The notes under the pieces were generated by a model, which made no database searches, was not told the origin of the DNA, and saw nothing but the letters and a program-made list of their open reading frames with translations. The position numbers were made by a program, and so were the translations under genes. From Cladobotryum mycophilum (Eukaryota > Ascomycota > Sordariomycetes > Hypocreales > Hypocreaceae), in assembly GCA_036429605.1 (NCBI GenBank), contig CM071589.1, forward strand, positions 4,092,001 through 4,156,000: DNA of 64,000 nt, in the 5' to 3' direction. This document shows positions 1-10,318 of this stretch, piece by piece. Numbering within the stretch: the first letter of the stretch is position 1; each line of letters starts with the position of its first letter.

Positions 1-3000
1 TGAAGCTGCTGCAACGCACGTATCCCGGCCAATTACCACCCGTTGCGAAAAATCTATTCACTGTTGTTGCACCCATTGACTTCACGGACAATAATGACCT
101 GGCCTTTGTTTCTCAATTACTTAATCTCCTATACCGAGGCATACCAATCCGGTTTGGCTTAGTCCCACTAACTTCCACTGCTGAGTCTGTTACCAGAGCC
201 AAGGCTGTTTATCACCTAATTGGGACTTATGGTCTTGAATCTGTCACTCCCTATGTACAAGAGCTTCTAGAATCTGAACAGTCTGCAGAGGAGAGTTTAT
301 TTGAACATGCGATAAAGGATCGAGAGCTGCTTGTTGATTCTGAGCAGCGAAGGACATTTGCTGAGGTTCTTGACACAGAATCATATACAGAAGGTGTGAA
401 GCTCGCAAAGCAATGGGCGGCTCGGCTAGGGACCAACACAGAAACGCGGGTAGTCTTTGTGAATGGTTTTTTGATCCCCCGCGATAAGAATTGGATGCAA
501 TCTATGGGAATGCGACTCAATGAAGACCTTCAAGTCGTCCAAAAAGGTGTCTTTCACGGTATTATTGAGGAGGACACCTGGGTTCCTGGGCTGTTCCTTG
601 AAAATGCAGCCTCAAAGCGCAATACTTATATCACTCTAGAAGATGAGAAAGACCTTCGGATGCTAGACCTTTGTCGGATTTATACTGAGCATGCGGACTT
701 ATTGGGTCAAGTTCCTGTCCTGGCTGGATTTGCGGATTCAACGAAAGAGAATTGGGCTGTGGTTACGATAGTTGCCGATGTGACAGCAAAGGAAGGCCAA
801 GAGCTTGTTATTTCTGCATTGGAATTTAAGCGCAACAATCCAGGCATTCGTGTGGATCTGATTCACAATCCAGAAATGCCCGATGGCTCATCTGCGGTAA
901 ACTCGGCCCTCAAAGCGAATGAAGGCGCGCTTAGCACCATTGAAACACATAGTGAGCTGGAACGCTTAGTGGGGGTGGAAAGCCAAGGCGATGAAGAGGA
1001 GGCGTACTTTGAAGCCTTGGGAAAATTCCTCAGTGTTGCCAATATAGCACCCGGAACTCAAACGGTGATTTTAAATGGCAGAATTATCGGCCCCATCGCT
1101 ACGGATTCGGCATTTATTGCCGACGACTTCCAACAACTCCTCGAGTTTGAACAAAAGAGCAGAATCCTCCCCGTATATGCGGCTGTCGATGATCTAGGTT
1201 TATCCGAGAAGCTGCTTGGCCCACTTACGGCAGCCAAGTTGACATCCATTATTGCCTTATCAACGGTTTCTGATCTACCTGAGGGTATATTCGAGTCAAC
1301 TCCAACAGCCCGCACCGCTTTGTATGACACCTGGCAATCTCAACACTCTGCATTTGAAATTGGTGATAAAGAAACTGCCAGCATCCATATTGTCGGGCTT
1401 CTCAACCCGGTCAGCGAACAGGGCCAGAGGTGGGCTCCAATCTTGAAAGTGTTGTCTGAACTCGATGGAGTTTATCTCAAGCTCTTTATGAATCCCAAGG
1501 AGGAGATTACGGAGCTACCGGTTAAGCGGTTCTTCCGATACGTTCTGAGGTCTCGACCATCTTTTGGCGAAGACGGCAAGGTTAAGGGACTAGAAGCATC
1601 TTTTAAGAAGCTGCCATCTGAAGCCTTGTTGACTATTGGTATGAATGTGCCACCGGCATGGCTTGTGGCCCCGCAAGATTCGGCTCACGATCTTGACAAC
1701 ATCAAACTTAGCTCTATCAAGTCCGACGTAATTGCTACATACCAACTTAAACACATTCTCATCGAGGGACACTCTAGAGAAGGCAGAGGATCACCACCAA
1801 AAGGCGCCCAATTGGTTCTTGCCACTGAGAAAGACCCCCTTCTGACGGACACCATCATCATGTCTAACCTAGGCTTCTTTCAGTTCAAGGCGAATCCTGG
1901 GTTCTACAATATTCAACTCAAGGAGGGCCGGAGTTCTATGATATATGAGATAGAAAGCATTGGCGCTCAAGGCTGGGATCCAGTCACTGGCGACAACGGT
2001 ACAGAATTGGCATTGATAGACTTCCAAGGAGTGACGCTTTACCCGCGCTTGCAAAGACGGTCTGGTATGGAAAAAGAAGACGTTTTGCAAGAGGCCGAAG
2101 CTCAAGAATCCGGCAGTATTGTCTCCAAGGGTCTTAAATTCGCTGGTGGGCTGTTTGGTGGTGGCTCAAAAAGCAAGTCGCTATCAGAAAAGGAGCATGC
2201 GGAGATCAACATCTTCTCGGTGGCAAGTGGGCATTTGTATGAGCGCATGCTTAACATCATGATGGTTTCGGTTATGCGACACACTAAGCACACCGTCAAG
2301 TTTTGGTTCATCGAGCAGTTCCTTTCCCCTTCGTTTAAGGAGTTTATCCCGCATTTGGCAAAAGAGTATGGCTTTAAGTATGAGATGGTATCTTTCAAGT
2401 GGCCTCATTGGCTCCGACAGCAAAAGGAGAAGCAGCGTGAAATTTGGGGCTACAAAATCCTTTTCTTGGACGTGTTATTCCCGCTATCGCTCGACAAGGT
2501 CATTTTTGTCGACGCCGACCAGATTGTGAGAACGGACATGATAGACCTAGTCAACCTTGATCTTCAAGGCGCGCCGTATGGATTCACTCCTATGTGTGAC
2601 TCGCGTGTTGAGATGGAGGGTTTCCGCTTCTGGAAGCAGGGATACTGGGCTAATTATCTGCGAGGGCTACCATACCACATCTCAGCCCTTTACGTCGTTG
2701 ATCTACGTCGTTTCCGTGAGCTCGCTGCTGGCGACCGTCTGCGTCAACAGTATCACACATTGTCTGCTGATCCGGGCAGTTTGGCCAACTTAGATCAGGA
2801 CCTCCCCAACCACATGCAGTTCCAGATCCCCATTCACAGTCTTCCCCAAGAGTGGCTCTGGTGTGAGACATGGTGCAGCGATGAAAGTCTCGGTCAGGCC
2901 CGCACTATCGACCTGTGCAACAATCCGCAGACTAAGGAGCCCAAGCTTGACCGTGCTAGGAGACAAGTCCCCGAGTGGACAGTATATGATGACGAAATTG

Positions 3001-3149
3001 CAGCACTGGACAAGAAGCGAAGAGGGGAAAGTCTGGAAACTGAAAATAAGGGGGCCGAATCTCCCGAGAGGAAGGTGGAGAAGGCAAAGGCAACCAATTC
3101 CAAGAGTCGCAAGTATGAGGAGAATGTGCACACGATTGATGAACTATAG
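1..3149 (+). CDS. gpt1: UDP-glucose:glycoprotein glucosyltransferase, C-terminal part
   Basis: The reading frame is open from base 3 to the stop at 3147-3149, giving the last 1048 residues; the N-terminus lies left of the window. The C-terminal ~300 residues form the GT24 catalytic domain, beginning near EINIFSVASGHLYERM and containing the metal-binding DxD-type motif in FVDADQIVRTDM (about base 2505). The upstream part corresponds to the thioredoxin-like and beta-sandwich sensor region of UGGT. The family reglucosylates misfolded N-glycoproteins in the ER lumen so that they re-enter the calnexin cycle. The protein ends in HTIDEL, an H/KDEL-like retention tail with isoleucine at the fourth position from the end. 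No intron is seen in this part. The 3' end converges on wc-1 across 1.15 kb. Confidence 0.95.
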   Translation, partial: KLLQRTYPGQLPPVAKNLFTVVAPIDFTDNNDLAFVSQLLNLLYRGIPIRFGLVPLTSTAESVTRAKAVYHLIGTYGLESVTPYVQELLESEQSAEESLFEHAIKDRELLVDSEQRRTFAEVLDTESYTEGVKLAKQWAARLGTNTETRVVFVNGFLIPRDKNWMQSMGMRLNEDLQVVQKGVFHGIIEEDTWVPGLFLENAASKRNTYITLEDEKDLRMLDLCRIYTEHADLLGQVPVLAGFADSTKENWAVVTIVADVTAKEGQELVISALEFKRNNPGIRVDLIHNPEMPDGSSAVNSALKANEGALSTIETHSELERLVGVESQGDEEEAYFEALGKFLSVANIAPGTQTVILNGRIIGPIATDSAFIADDFQQLLEFEQKSRILPVYAAVDDLGLSEKLLGPLTAAKLTSIIALSTVSDLPEGIFESTPTARTALYDTWQSQHSAFEIGDKETASIHIVGLLNPVSEQGQRWAPILKVLSELDGVYLKLFMNPKEEITELPVKRFFRYVLRSRPSFGEDGKVKGLEASFKKLPSEALLTIGMNVPPAWLVAPQDSAHDLDNIKLSSIKSDVIATYQLKHILIEGHSREGRGSPPKGAQLVLATEKDPLLTDTIIMSNLGFFQFKANPGFYNIQLKEGRSSMIYEIESIGAQGWDPVTGDNGTELALIDFQGVTLYPRLQRRSGMEKEDVLQEAEAQESGSIVSKGLKFAGGLFGGGSKSKSLSEKEHAEINIFSVASGHLYERMLNIMMVSVMRHTKHTVKFWFIEQFLSPSFKEFIPHLAKEYGFKYEMVSFKWPHWLRQQKEKQREIWGYKILFLDVLFPLSLDKVIFVDADQIVRTDMIDLVNLDLQGAPYGFTPMCDSRVEMEGFRFWKQGYWANYLRGLPYHISALYVVDLRRFRELAAGDRLRQQYHTLSADPGSLANLDQDLPNHMQFQIPIHSLPQEWLWCETWCSDESLGQARTIDLCNNPQTKEPKLDRARRQVPEWTVYDDEIAALDKKRRGESLETENKGAESPERKVEKAKATNSKSRKYEENVHTIDEL

Positions 3150-4298
3150 CCGAAATGTGAATTAAATCTTTCTGATATCTCCCTCAGGCCTTTCACACAA
3201 CAGCACTGTATTTAGAGATGGGATTTTCAATTTAAAGCATGCTGTGCTGAAATTTCATTACCTTCTTCGTATTTTCATGATCAAGTTCAATTCCAATTCA
3301 TCAACGGTATCAATATATGATATCATACTCGAGCCCTATACACCCATTTATGAAAGAATCAATTCAGAAGCCATTTCGAATTCCGGTTCCGTATATCAAA
3401 GCTAGAATCCTACTCCCAAGCACCCTCCCATAGAGCACCCTATGACTACTTTTTTCCGGGCAGACATCTGCCCACCTAATAAATACTGCAAGCAGGCAGG
3501 GTGAGAAAGAGGATATCAAAGTCTTTATTCTCGTCACAAATGTAAAAGGGTACCAGACCAGAAGGGAGAAAATAAAAGGGGCGCCAAAATCAACAGCTTG
3601 TTTTCAAGTACATGGTATCCACCACCCAACTTATTCCTCCCAATACCTCTTTAATTCTTTGCTGATAAATGAGAGTCGTAATGTTCTCTTCCTTGTCCAG
3701 ACCAATGCTGGTACTTGGAACTCCACAGTAGAGGGACCATATGAGGTGAGAAGGTCCAGTAGATTAGTTCTCTCAGACCTAGCATTCATGGCCTATGCTA
3801 TCGTCGAATCAACCGACGAGTACGCGGTGTGCAAATCCCCGGTTATGATTGCCAAGGACAAGTTATGAAATAAAATAAAATAAAAAAAGGGGGTCTCAAT
3901 ACCCATGAAACAACAACGCCTCGTATATGTGGTATAAGTCGTGTCTAATCCCAAAGAAAATATACCCCCGAGCCGAGAATCGTGTGGAAAAGGAAAACTA
4001 AAAGCATGAATCAAGACGTAATTCTGTTACCATCTCATGATCAATAACATCGAAAAAAGGCGGTTCGTGAAGCGTTAAGGTCGTTTTCGTAGAGGCCCAA
4101 GTCCGACTGTTGAAGATCCGCATAAACCCTTCTTCCAGAAATCTCGTCAATACTTCACAGGTGTGCGGGCTCGTGACAGAAATAGAAGACATTAATATGC
4201 GATAGAAACTAAAATTGAAAGATATCCCTCTCAATATCAGCTTCAACTATCTGGTGAACACGCTGGGCATTCTACACAGAAAATGCAGGATAGTTCGG
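3150..4298. other. Intergenic, convergent 3' ends of UGGT and wc-1
   Basis: This 1.15 kb stretch holds the 3' untranslated regions of two converging genes. Several AT-rich AATAAA-like words occur (for example near 3475 and 3570), as expected around poly(A) sites. A 69-codon ORF at 3659-3868 has no recognisable features and I do not treat it as a gene. Confidence 0.7.
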
Positions 4299-7200
4299 TT
4301 ATGTCTGGCTGGTTTCGCGCTCCTCTCGAATTGAAGCCATGCCTGAACCAATTGCGCCGACTGTTAGAGATGACTGGCTTGGAGGCGGCATTGTTGAGGA
4401 AGGAGATTGTCCCAGGCCCGAAGTCGCACCACTGAGTGCTGTCGCCATTTTGTTCGTGAGCTGGGCAGGGTCAATGCTGCCCTCTCCGTTGCCAACCGCA
4501 CCATTGGGATTTGGTGTTTCACTTCTGTGCAGCGGTGAGGAGTGGATAGGTGATGCCGATTTCTTGCTCTGAGAGTCGCCGTTGCCATTGTTACCACCGC
4601 GAGTAGAATTGCGAGGAGAAACACGGCCAGTCTGTTTAAGTTTTAGTTAGAGGTCGTCGTAGAGAGAGGGAGAAAGAGAGCCGGTGAAATGAATAGATTC
4701 TTACCTGTTTTGCCCAGCGTAGTCCACAACTGTTGCAGAGATCCCTTTGACCACTAGGTCCTCGACGCCACTCGGGAGTATTCCTTGTATGACAATTGGC
4801 ACAATCTCGGGCAACGTTTCCAACGCCCTTTCTCCTTTTTCTCTTCTTTTTGTTCGAAAGCAAGCCACCGAGTTCTTCGGCAAGGATACGATTAACTTTC
4901 TCCATCTGCCTCAATTCAAACTGCCAGCTTGAGCACTTAGTTGTTCTCAATTCATCGAATATGTTATCTTCAGATGCCAGAGCTGCGTCCTGTGTCCCGG
5001 GGGCAAGAGCTCCGCCTGCTGGCTGTGAAACCTGTCCCGTATTTGGGGTGCTGCCTTGTTTATATAAATCTGCTCTACCTGGAGTTCCGATTGATTTGTT
5101 ATTACCAGGTCCAATGGCAGGAGCAATGTTACGTGATGATGCCTTGAGAAGCTTTGTTTGAGCCAACAAGAAGGAGGGCTTCTGTCCCTCTGCTGCATCA
5201 CCCGGGTACAGGATTGTCTGGGCCTGGAGACCTTGTCCACGGCGATTCTGAACTTCGTGTTTGCATGTAGCAATCTTGCCTCGCCTTGCCTTCTCAATAG
5301 TCCGGCCAAATTCCGCTCGTGACTCCTTGCGCATCAAATCCTGAATGCTTGTGCCAACCAGTGACTCCGGTTGCAGATCAAGAAGAGATCTGACATTGGA
5401 CGATACAGATAGAAACATTCCTGAGGTGGAAAGTTTGGTCCAGAGCTCGCTGTCGCCGATGCCGCCGTTTGCCTCAAGATTACGCCGGCTGAGAGTAAAC
5501 ACCGGTCGCTTTCTCCCAACAAGGATGATGCATTTACGACCTTTTCCTTGCTCAATGAACAGTGATCCGTGACTCTCAAACCAGGTGTAGCCACTCTGCT
5601 TTCTTCGTATCCGAAAGACGATATTAACTTGGCTGCCCGCTGTAGCATCTTTGAGTTCGCGGGTGACAGGCACGATGTCGGACGGGTGACAGACAGAAGA
5701 TAATGAGTTACCGACAAGATCAGTGGCATCATATTCCAGCACGCGCTTGCAAGCGGGAGAAAGATAAAGGAAGAGACCCTTGAGCGACAAGACGTGAACT
5801 ACGTCATCAGTGTTCTCAAGCAACATCTTATCCCATGATTGCTTGTGCCAGTCGGAAACCAAGCCGTTTGGGTTGAACTGCTGAAGAAGCGTAGACACAT
5901 CATCCACGCCTAGCGTTTGCCCATTCTCAGGCTCCCACTGACTTGATGATGGAGGTGTCCAGATATACTGGCCAATGTCACTATGTTTGTAGTTGACTTT
6001 GACGCTACCCATCTCCTGTCCAGATATAGCATCAGGGCATTCGACCAGATCGATCTGAAACCCAATGAAATATCTTATGTCATCGGTATCCCACGGTATC
6101 GGTATCATAGTAAGTAGGTTAAGAAAAGGTTTTCCCCCTTGCGATAGTTGATTAAACTCTGCTGGACTTCACGTCCTTCTTGGATCATTTTCTTGAGATT
6201 ATAAACGGCTCCGTCATCAACAAACTCTCTCTTGGAACCCACTTCAACCTTTCCATCCGGTGCCTGTAGGAAACGGCAATTCTGTCCAACAATTTCGTGC
6301 CGACTGTATCCCGTGAGGTTCTGAAAGTTATCCGAGACGTAGATGATAGGGCAGTCATTCATAGTGACATCGCATACGACAAAGGCACAAGACATATCGA
6401 CGGCACCTAGGTTTATCTTGGGGTTTTTGCGTGTCGCAACTAGCCATAGAGCTTTAAGCATATCAAAACCGCTTTTGGAATATATCGTTTTTTCTTTAGA
6501 TTGTTCCCGAGGAGTAGAAGCCGTAACCGGTGTTGTGGCGTCGGAAGAACTGGGCTGGGTCATACCTGTCGAAGGGGGCCTTGCTGAGATGAGATAGCAG
6601 AGCCTGATGAGGACACCTGACCAGAAAGCGATGGGGGCATACTCGGGGTAAAGTTTCCGTTACTCGTATCGAGATTCAGATTATTGGGAGGTGGAACTGC
6701 GCCAGGATCGACCGGAGCGAATGCTTGAGGAGTAACATTCATCATATCTTCATCTTGATCATCCACTGGTCTGATGCCTCCAGGAGCGTTATTTGGGGTA
6801 TCACTCAATGGCGTACTGTCGGGATTCATGATGGAAAAGTCATTGGTAACAGCGGCAAGCTGATTCGGGTTATACTGACCAACCATGGCAGCGGCCACAG
6901 AATTTTGTACGGGACCGTTGGTAGTGGGGAACATACCCATGGAAGACGGCTCAGTAGCCATTTGGCCCATATCCATGTTGGCGAATTGTGAGGACATCAT
7001 AGTGCCCATCATGTCGGGGGATATTGTAGAAAAGTTGGTCGGGTCTGCCATATAGTTTTCCATTTGGTCTTGCATGCTGATATTGTTGTTGATGGTAGAG
7101 AATGGAGGAGGCATCTGTTGATTAAACTGATAGTTTCCAAGCTCATTATTGCTACCACCAAAAGTCATGATATCGTTGGGACCAATGGACGACATACGCC

Positions 7201-7504
7201 GAGGGGCTTGGTTTTGCGGTATGGGCGTCATAGGGTGCCCATAGGCATGGGGTACACTTCTGCGCCTTTGCATATCAATATGTCCACCGGGTAAAGTAGT
7301 TTGGTCAGGAACCATCTGGTCAGGCATGGGGGGTCGAGGCTGCTGAAGCTGTAGTTGGATATGAGCATGTGCATTCGGATCGGATGCGGAGATGGGTAGA
7401 ACACTAGACAGCCTCTGGGCCGATTGCTGATCCTCCGGTTGTTGAGAGAGTTGTCGCTGGAGCTCCTGAGGAGGCAGCTGGTTTGGTGGATAGAAGCCTT
7501 CCAT
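4299..7504 (-). CDS. wc-1: White collar-1 blue-light receptor / GATA transcription factor (two apparent frameshifts)
   Basis: Exons are 7504-4705 and 4631-4299 (intron 4632-4704). The start is the ATG at 7504, whose context GCCGCCATGG is a near-perfect Kozak site; the longer ORF upstream opens with TTG only. After a Gln/Met/Pro-rich N-terminus comes a LOV domain with the flavin-binding cysteine in GQNCRFLQ (about residue 410), two further PAS regions, and a GATA zinc finger starting CANCHTRNTPEWRRGPSG (about 902-934). In Neurospora WC-1 pairs with WC-2 to activate light-induced genes. The frame breaks twice, at a G5 run at 6574-6578 and at a second G5 run near 6134-6138 (plus-strand C). One extra base at each restores PPSTGMTQPSS and YRKGGKPFLNLLTMIPIP, and a total of 1044 codons plus stop. 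I read these as assembly errors. Confidence 0.93.
4632..4704 (-). other. wc-1 intron directly after the GATA finger
   Basis: The intron has a GTAAGA donor, a CTAAC branch site and a CAG acceptor, with phase 0 between WAKQ and TGRVSPRNS. The final exon encodes a 110-residue Ser/Pro/Asn-rich tail. Confidence 0.9.
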
Positions 7505-10318
7505 GGCGGCAGCATCTGGCTGACCAGCCAAGGCCCCTAGACCTCCCCCAGACGAGCAGAGGGGTGTTGTAGAGAAGGTTAGCGATGCCAATCGAGGTGG
7601 CTATTGGAGTTGCTTCTGTGTCCGGACTGTAAATTATCTCCAAGGGTTACACCGTTGTGGACATGCGAGACAAGGCCAAAGAAGCAGTCGGATCGAGTCG
7701 CAGATTGGTAGGCACGAAATGGATCAAACGCGACGAACTTTTTTTTCTGACGAGCGATGAGGTTGGTTTGGTTGGGATATTCGGTTTCAAGAACAGCGCC
7801 GGGTTCAATACACACACAGGGAGAGGGAGAGAGAGACTCGAGTTCCAAGCGTCACAGCGCTATTGCGACCGAGAAACTCGAGATGGTCGATGTCGTCGCC
7901 AGGTAACGAAACAAAACAAAAATATTCAGATGTCGCCTCAATTGATCAAAGGTCTTTCTAGACGATAACGATAGTCCGAATGGTGTTTGCGATGGCAAAG
8001 TTTGGATGGACAGTGGGTAGGCACCAGCGACGTTCCCGGGCTCAGCGGTAGCGGTTGCGGGGCGGGGATGGGAGGTTAGGATAGAGGCGAGACTGGTAGG
8101 CCGGCGTGAAACGGTGACGGTTCTTTCTTCTGCACGGAGGGGAAGCAATACGACATGGGGTGCTTTTTCTCATCAAGAGCCAACGTGCTAGGTTAACGTT
8201 AGGTGCAGTAAGGTAAGGTAGGTGCTACCTAGGTTGGTAGTGGATTAAGGCGAGGCGAGGCAAAAGACAGGATTGGTCGGGGTGAGATAACCGGTACGAC
8301 CCAGTACTACCGTAGGTAGTAGTAACAAAGTTCAATGCTCCATCATTATTATTATCACCACCACACTCACACTGAAGAGAGGAGGTACTCTTAGCTCAAT
8401 AGTAGTACACGTATTTTGTCGACCTAGTAGGTATACGTAATACAGTAGGCTGGCAGAAATTTCGGTAAATGCGTGCCTAGTAGTAGAGGTAATGGACGAG
8501 AAACAAGAAAAAAGAGGCAAATAGCTCAAATCATGTCGCAGGCTGGCAGCTGACGATAAGCTCCTCCCCTAAAATCATGAGGACTGCGCTGAGAGGGGCA
8601 TTCTGGTGTACCTTTTCTTTGGGGTCGGTCCAGTATCTAGTATCTTTTATGATGACGCTAATCTTATAGAGACAACCTATAGCATTGGGTACCTGTACCA
8701 CTGCATGAGAAATGGGAGATGCTGTGTACGCAGGAGGTGAAGGCACTAAGTCCTAAGTACCTGCCTAGTAAGTGCTGAGTACCTAGGTATCTATGACATA
8801 TCACTAACTTGTTTGTTTTTCCAAAAACCTTGAAAATAATACAGTTCGTAGGATTTGACGACGTTTGAGCGTGGCGAAGAAAAAGGAAAAAAGGAAAAAG
8901 AAAGACAAAATGTAATTGAACCAACCAACGGTGGGGTTTAACGACTAGGTGGGGTGTCACATTCAGGATCCACGAATCTATCCTACCAGCTTGAAGTGGA
9001 GGTTGAACCGGACCGCTGGGGGGGCGCTGTGCTTTAGTGTGACTGGTGCTAATTTCAGCGCCATCCGCAACGCACTGTTCGCTGAAACCTTGAGGCCGAA
9101 TTTGCACTTGTAGATGCTGCTCCCCTACACCCGCCCCTAAGTAAGGCATCGCACCAACCTACCTGTAAGTTGGGTACTTACTACTTGGTATAGGCAGACT
9201 TGAGGTATGGCATTCTGGTACCCCACAGTAAGATATTAATCCTACCGAATTAATATTGGCTTTTGAATCAACCGACTCATAAAATCTAATTAACGTATAC
9301 CCTTGGTAGCGAGTCCAGTCAAGGGTTTAACCAAAACTACCAAAAGCGCTCTATATCTTTATCTTTAAGTAGGGGGTAGGTCTTGGTACCTACTAAGTAC
9401 TAGGTAGGTATGATGAGCGCTTTGGTTGGACAAATTTCACGAGGTGTATTTCTCCTAACTGCGAGTACATCGTACCGAGCCGACCTTCGCCGAACACACT
9501 GCATGCATAAGGTTGATGAAAAGAAATTAGTGCAAGTACAAAATATTAGGTGCATGCTGTAAAGTCTTTCAGTGGAAAATATTTAGATTGCGTAGGAGAA
9601 GGAAACGAAAACAATACCGCAGACAACTCCGTTTCCATTCATTTTGGGGCATCATCTTAAAACAGGTTGGCGGCTCAGAGTAGTATCAACACCATATCGA
9701 TCAGATAGATCAGATGTAGATGTTGAATGTTTCTCTTGAACAAAAAGTGCCCACCCATTCCAACGTACAGTAAGACTGAATAACTCCATCGAAGGAAGCT
9801 GGGCGAAAATGATGCTTTTATGTAGTCATCTCACAAAGTTCATAGATTCATATTCATATTGTGCCGCTGTTCATTCATATTATCCGAAATGTGTCCCCCA
9901 AAATTAAGCCATCATCAATCAGATTCTCCTCTCTTGTCCTCAACTAGCGACGGGCTGTGGAATTGCCTTGGCTGTGAAGTCAACCCACCCATCGTTCCCG
10001 ATCAAGAAGTGCCCCTGCTTTTGCAAGACCCATCGCATCAGTCTCGTTGAGAGCATCCCCCTTCATAGAGTCCGATATTGACATGATATGGCTTTTAGCG
10101 CTTCTTGGTATTATCTGATCCTGCAGCCCTCATGCGCATGTCTAAGTGGTTTCTCCTTTTCCTGGATCTCTTCTTCCTCTGCGTTTTCCACTCCATACAT
10201 CCGACTCTTCTTCCCTGATATGTTTCATGTCTAGACCATTGCTCCACACCCTTTTTTTGGTTTTTGGTTTTTTCTTTCGCGGGAGAGATGGAATTCGAAA
10301 TGCTCATCGAGTAGTCCG
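7505..10318. promoter_or_regulatory. wc-1 promoter and 5' leader, plus PSE1 3' region
   Basis: This 2.8 kb gap separates two genes read in the same (minus) direction, so most of it lies upstream of wc-1. It is rich in CTAGGTA/TACCTAG words (about 8190-8300, 8745-8800, 9370-9415). A double GATC block at 9696-9713 contains GATCGA on the minus strand, matching the core reported for white-collar complex binding in Neurospora; with one short site this is suggestive only. Long minus ORFs here (such as 8664-9149) lack any conserved feature. wc-1 orthologues often have long leaders and promoters. Confidence 0.55.
8190..9420. repeat. Cluster of CTAGGTA / TACCTAG palindromic words
   Basis: Short words built from AGGTA and TACCT recur, for example around 8216-8236, 8770-8795 and 9388-9412, including CTACCTAGG, TACCTAGGTA and ACTAGGTAGGTA. 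They are scattered and imperfect, not a regular tandem array, and reappear in other intergenic spaces of the window but not inside exons. Confidence 0.6.

Noticed and set aside
6560..6566. Reading the first wc-1 break as an intron
   Set aside because: The only GT-AG pair across the junction is about 16 bp, too short for an intron in this genome, where resolved introns are 48-115 bp.
7505..7591. Extending wc-1 N-terminally to 7591
   Set aside because: That frame starts with TTG; the ATG at 7504 has a strong Kozak context and a plausible start (MEGFYPPNQ).
8664..9149. 161-codon minus ORF in the wc-1 upstream region
   Set aside because: It starts with ATG but runs through repeat words and low-complexity Phe/Leu-rich sequence; no conserved motif.
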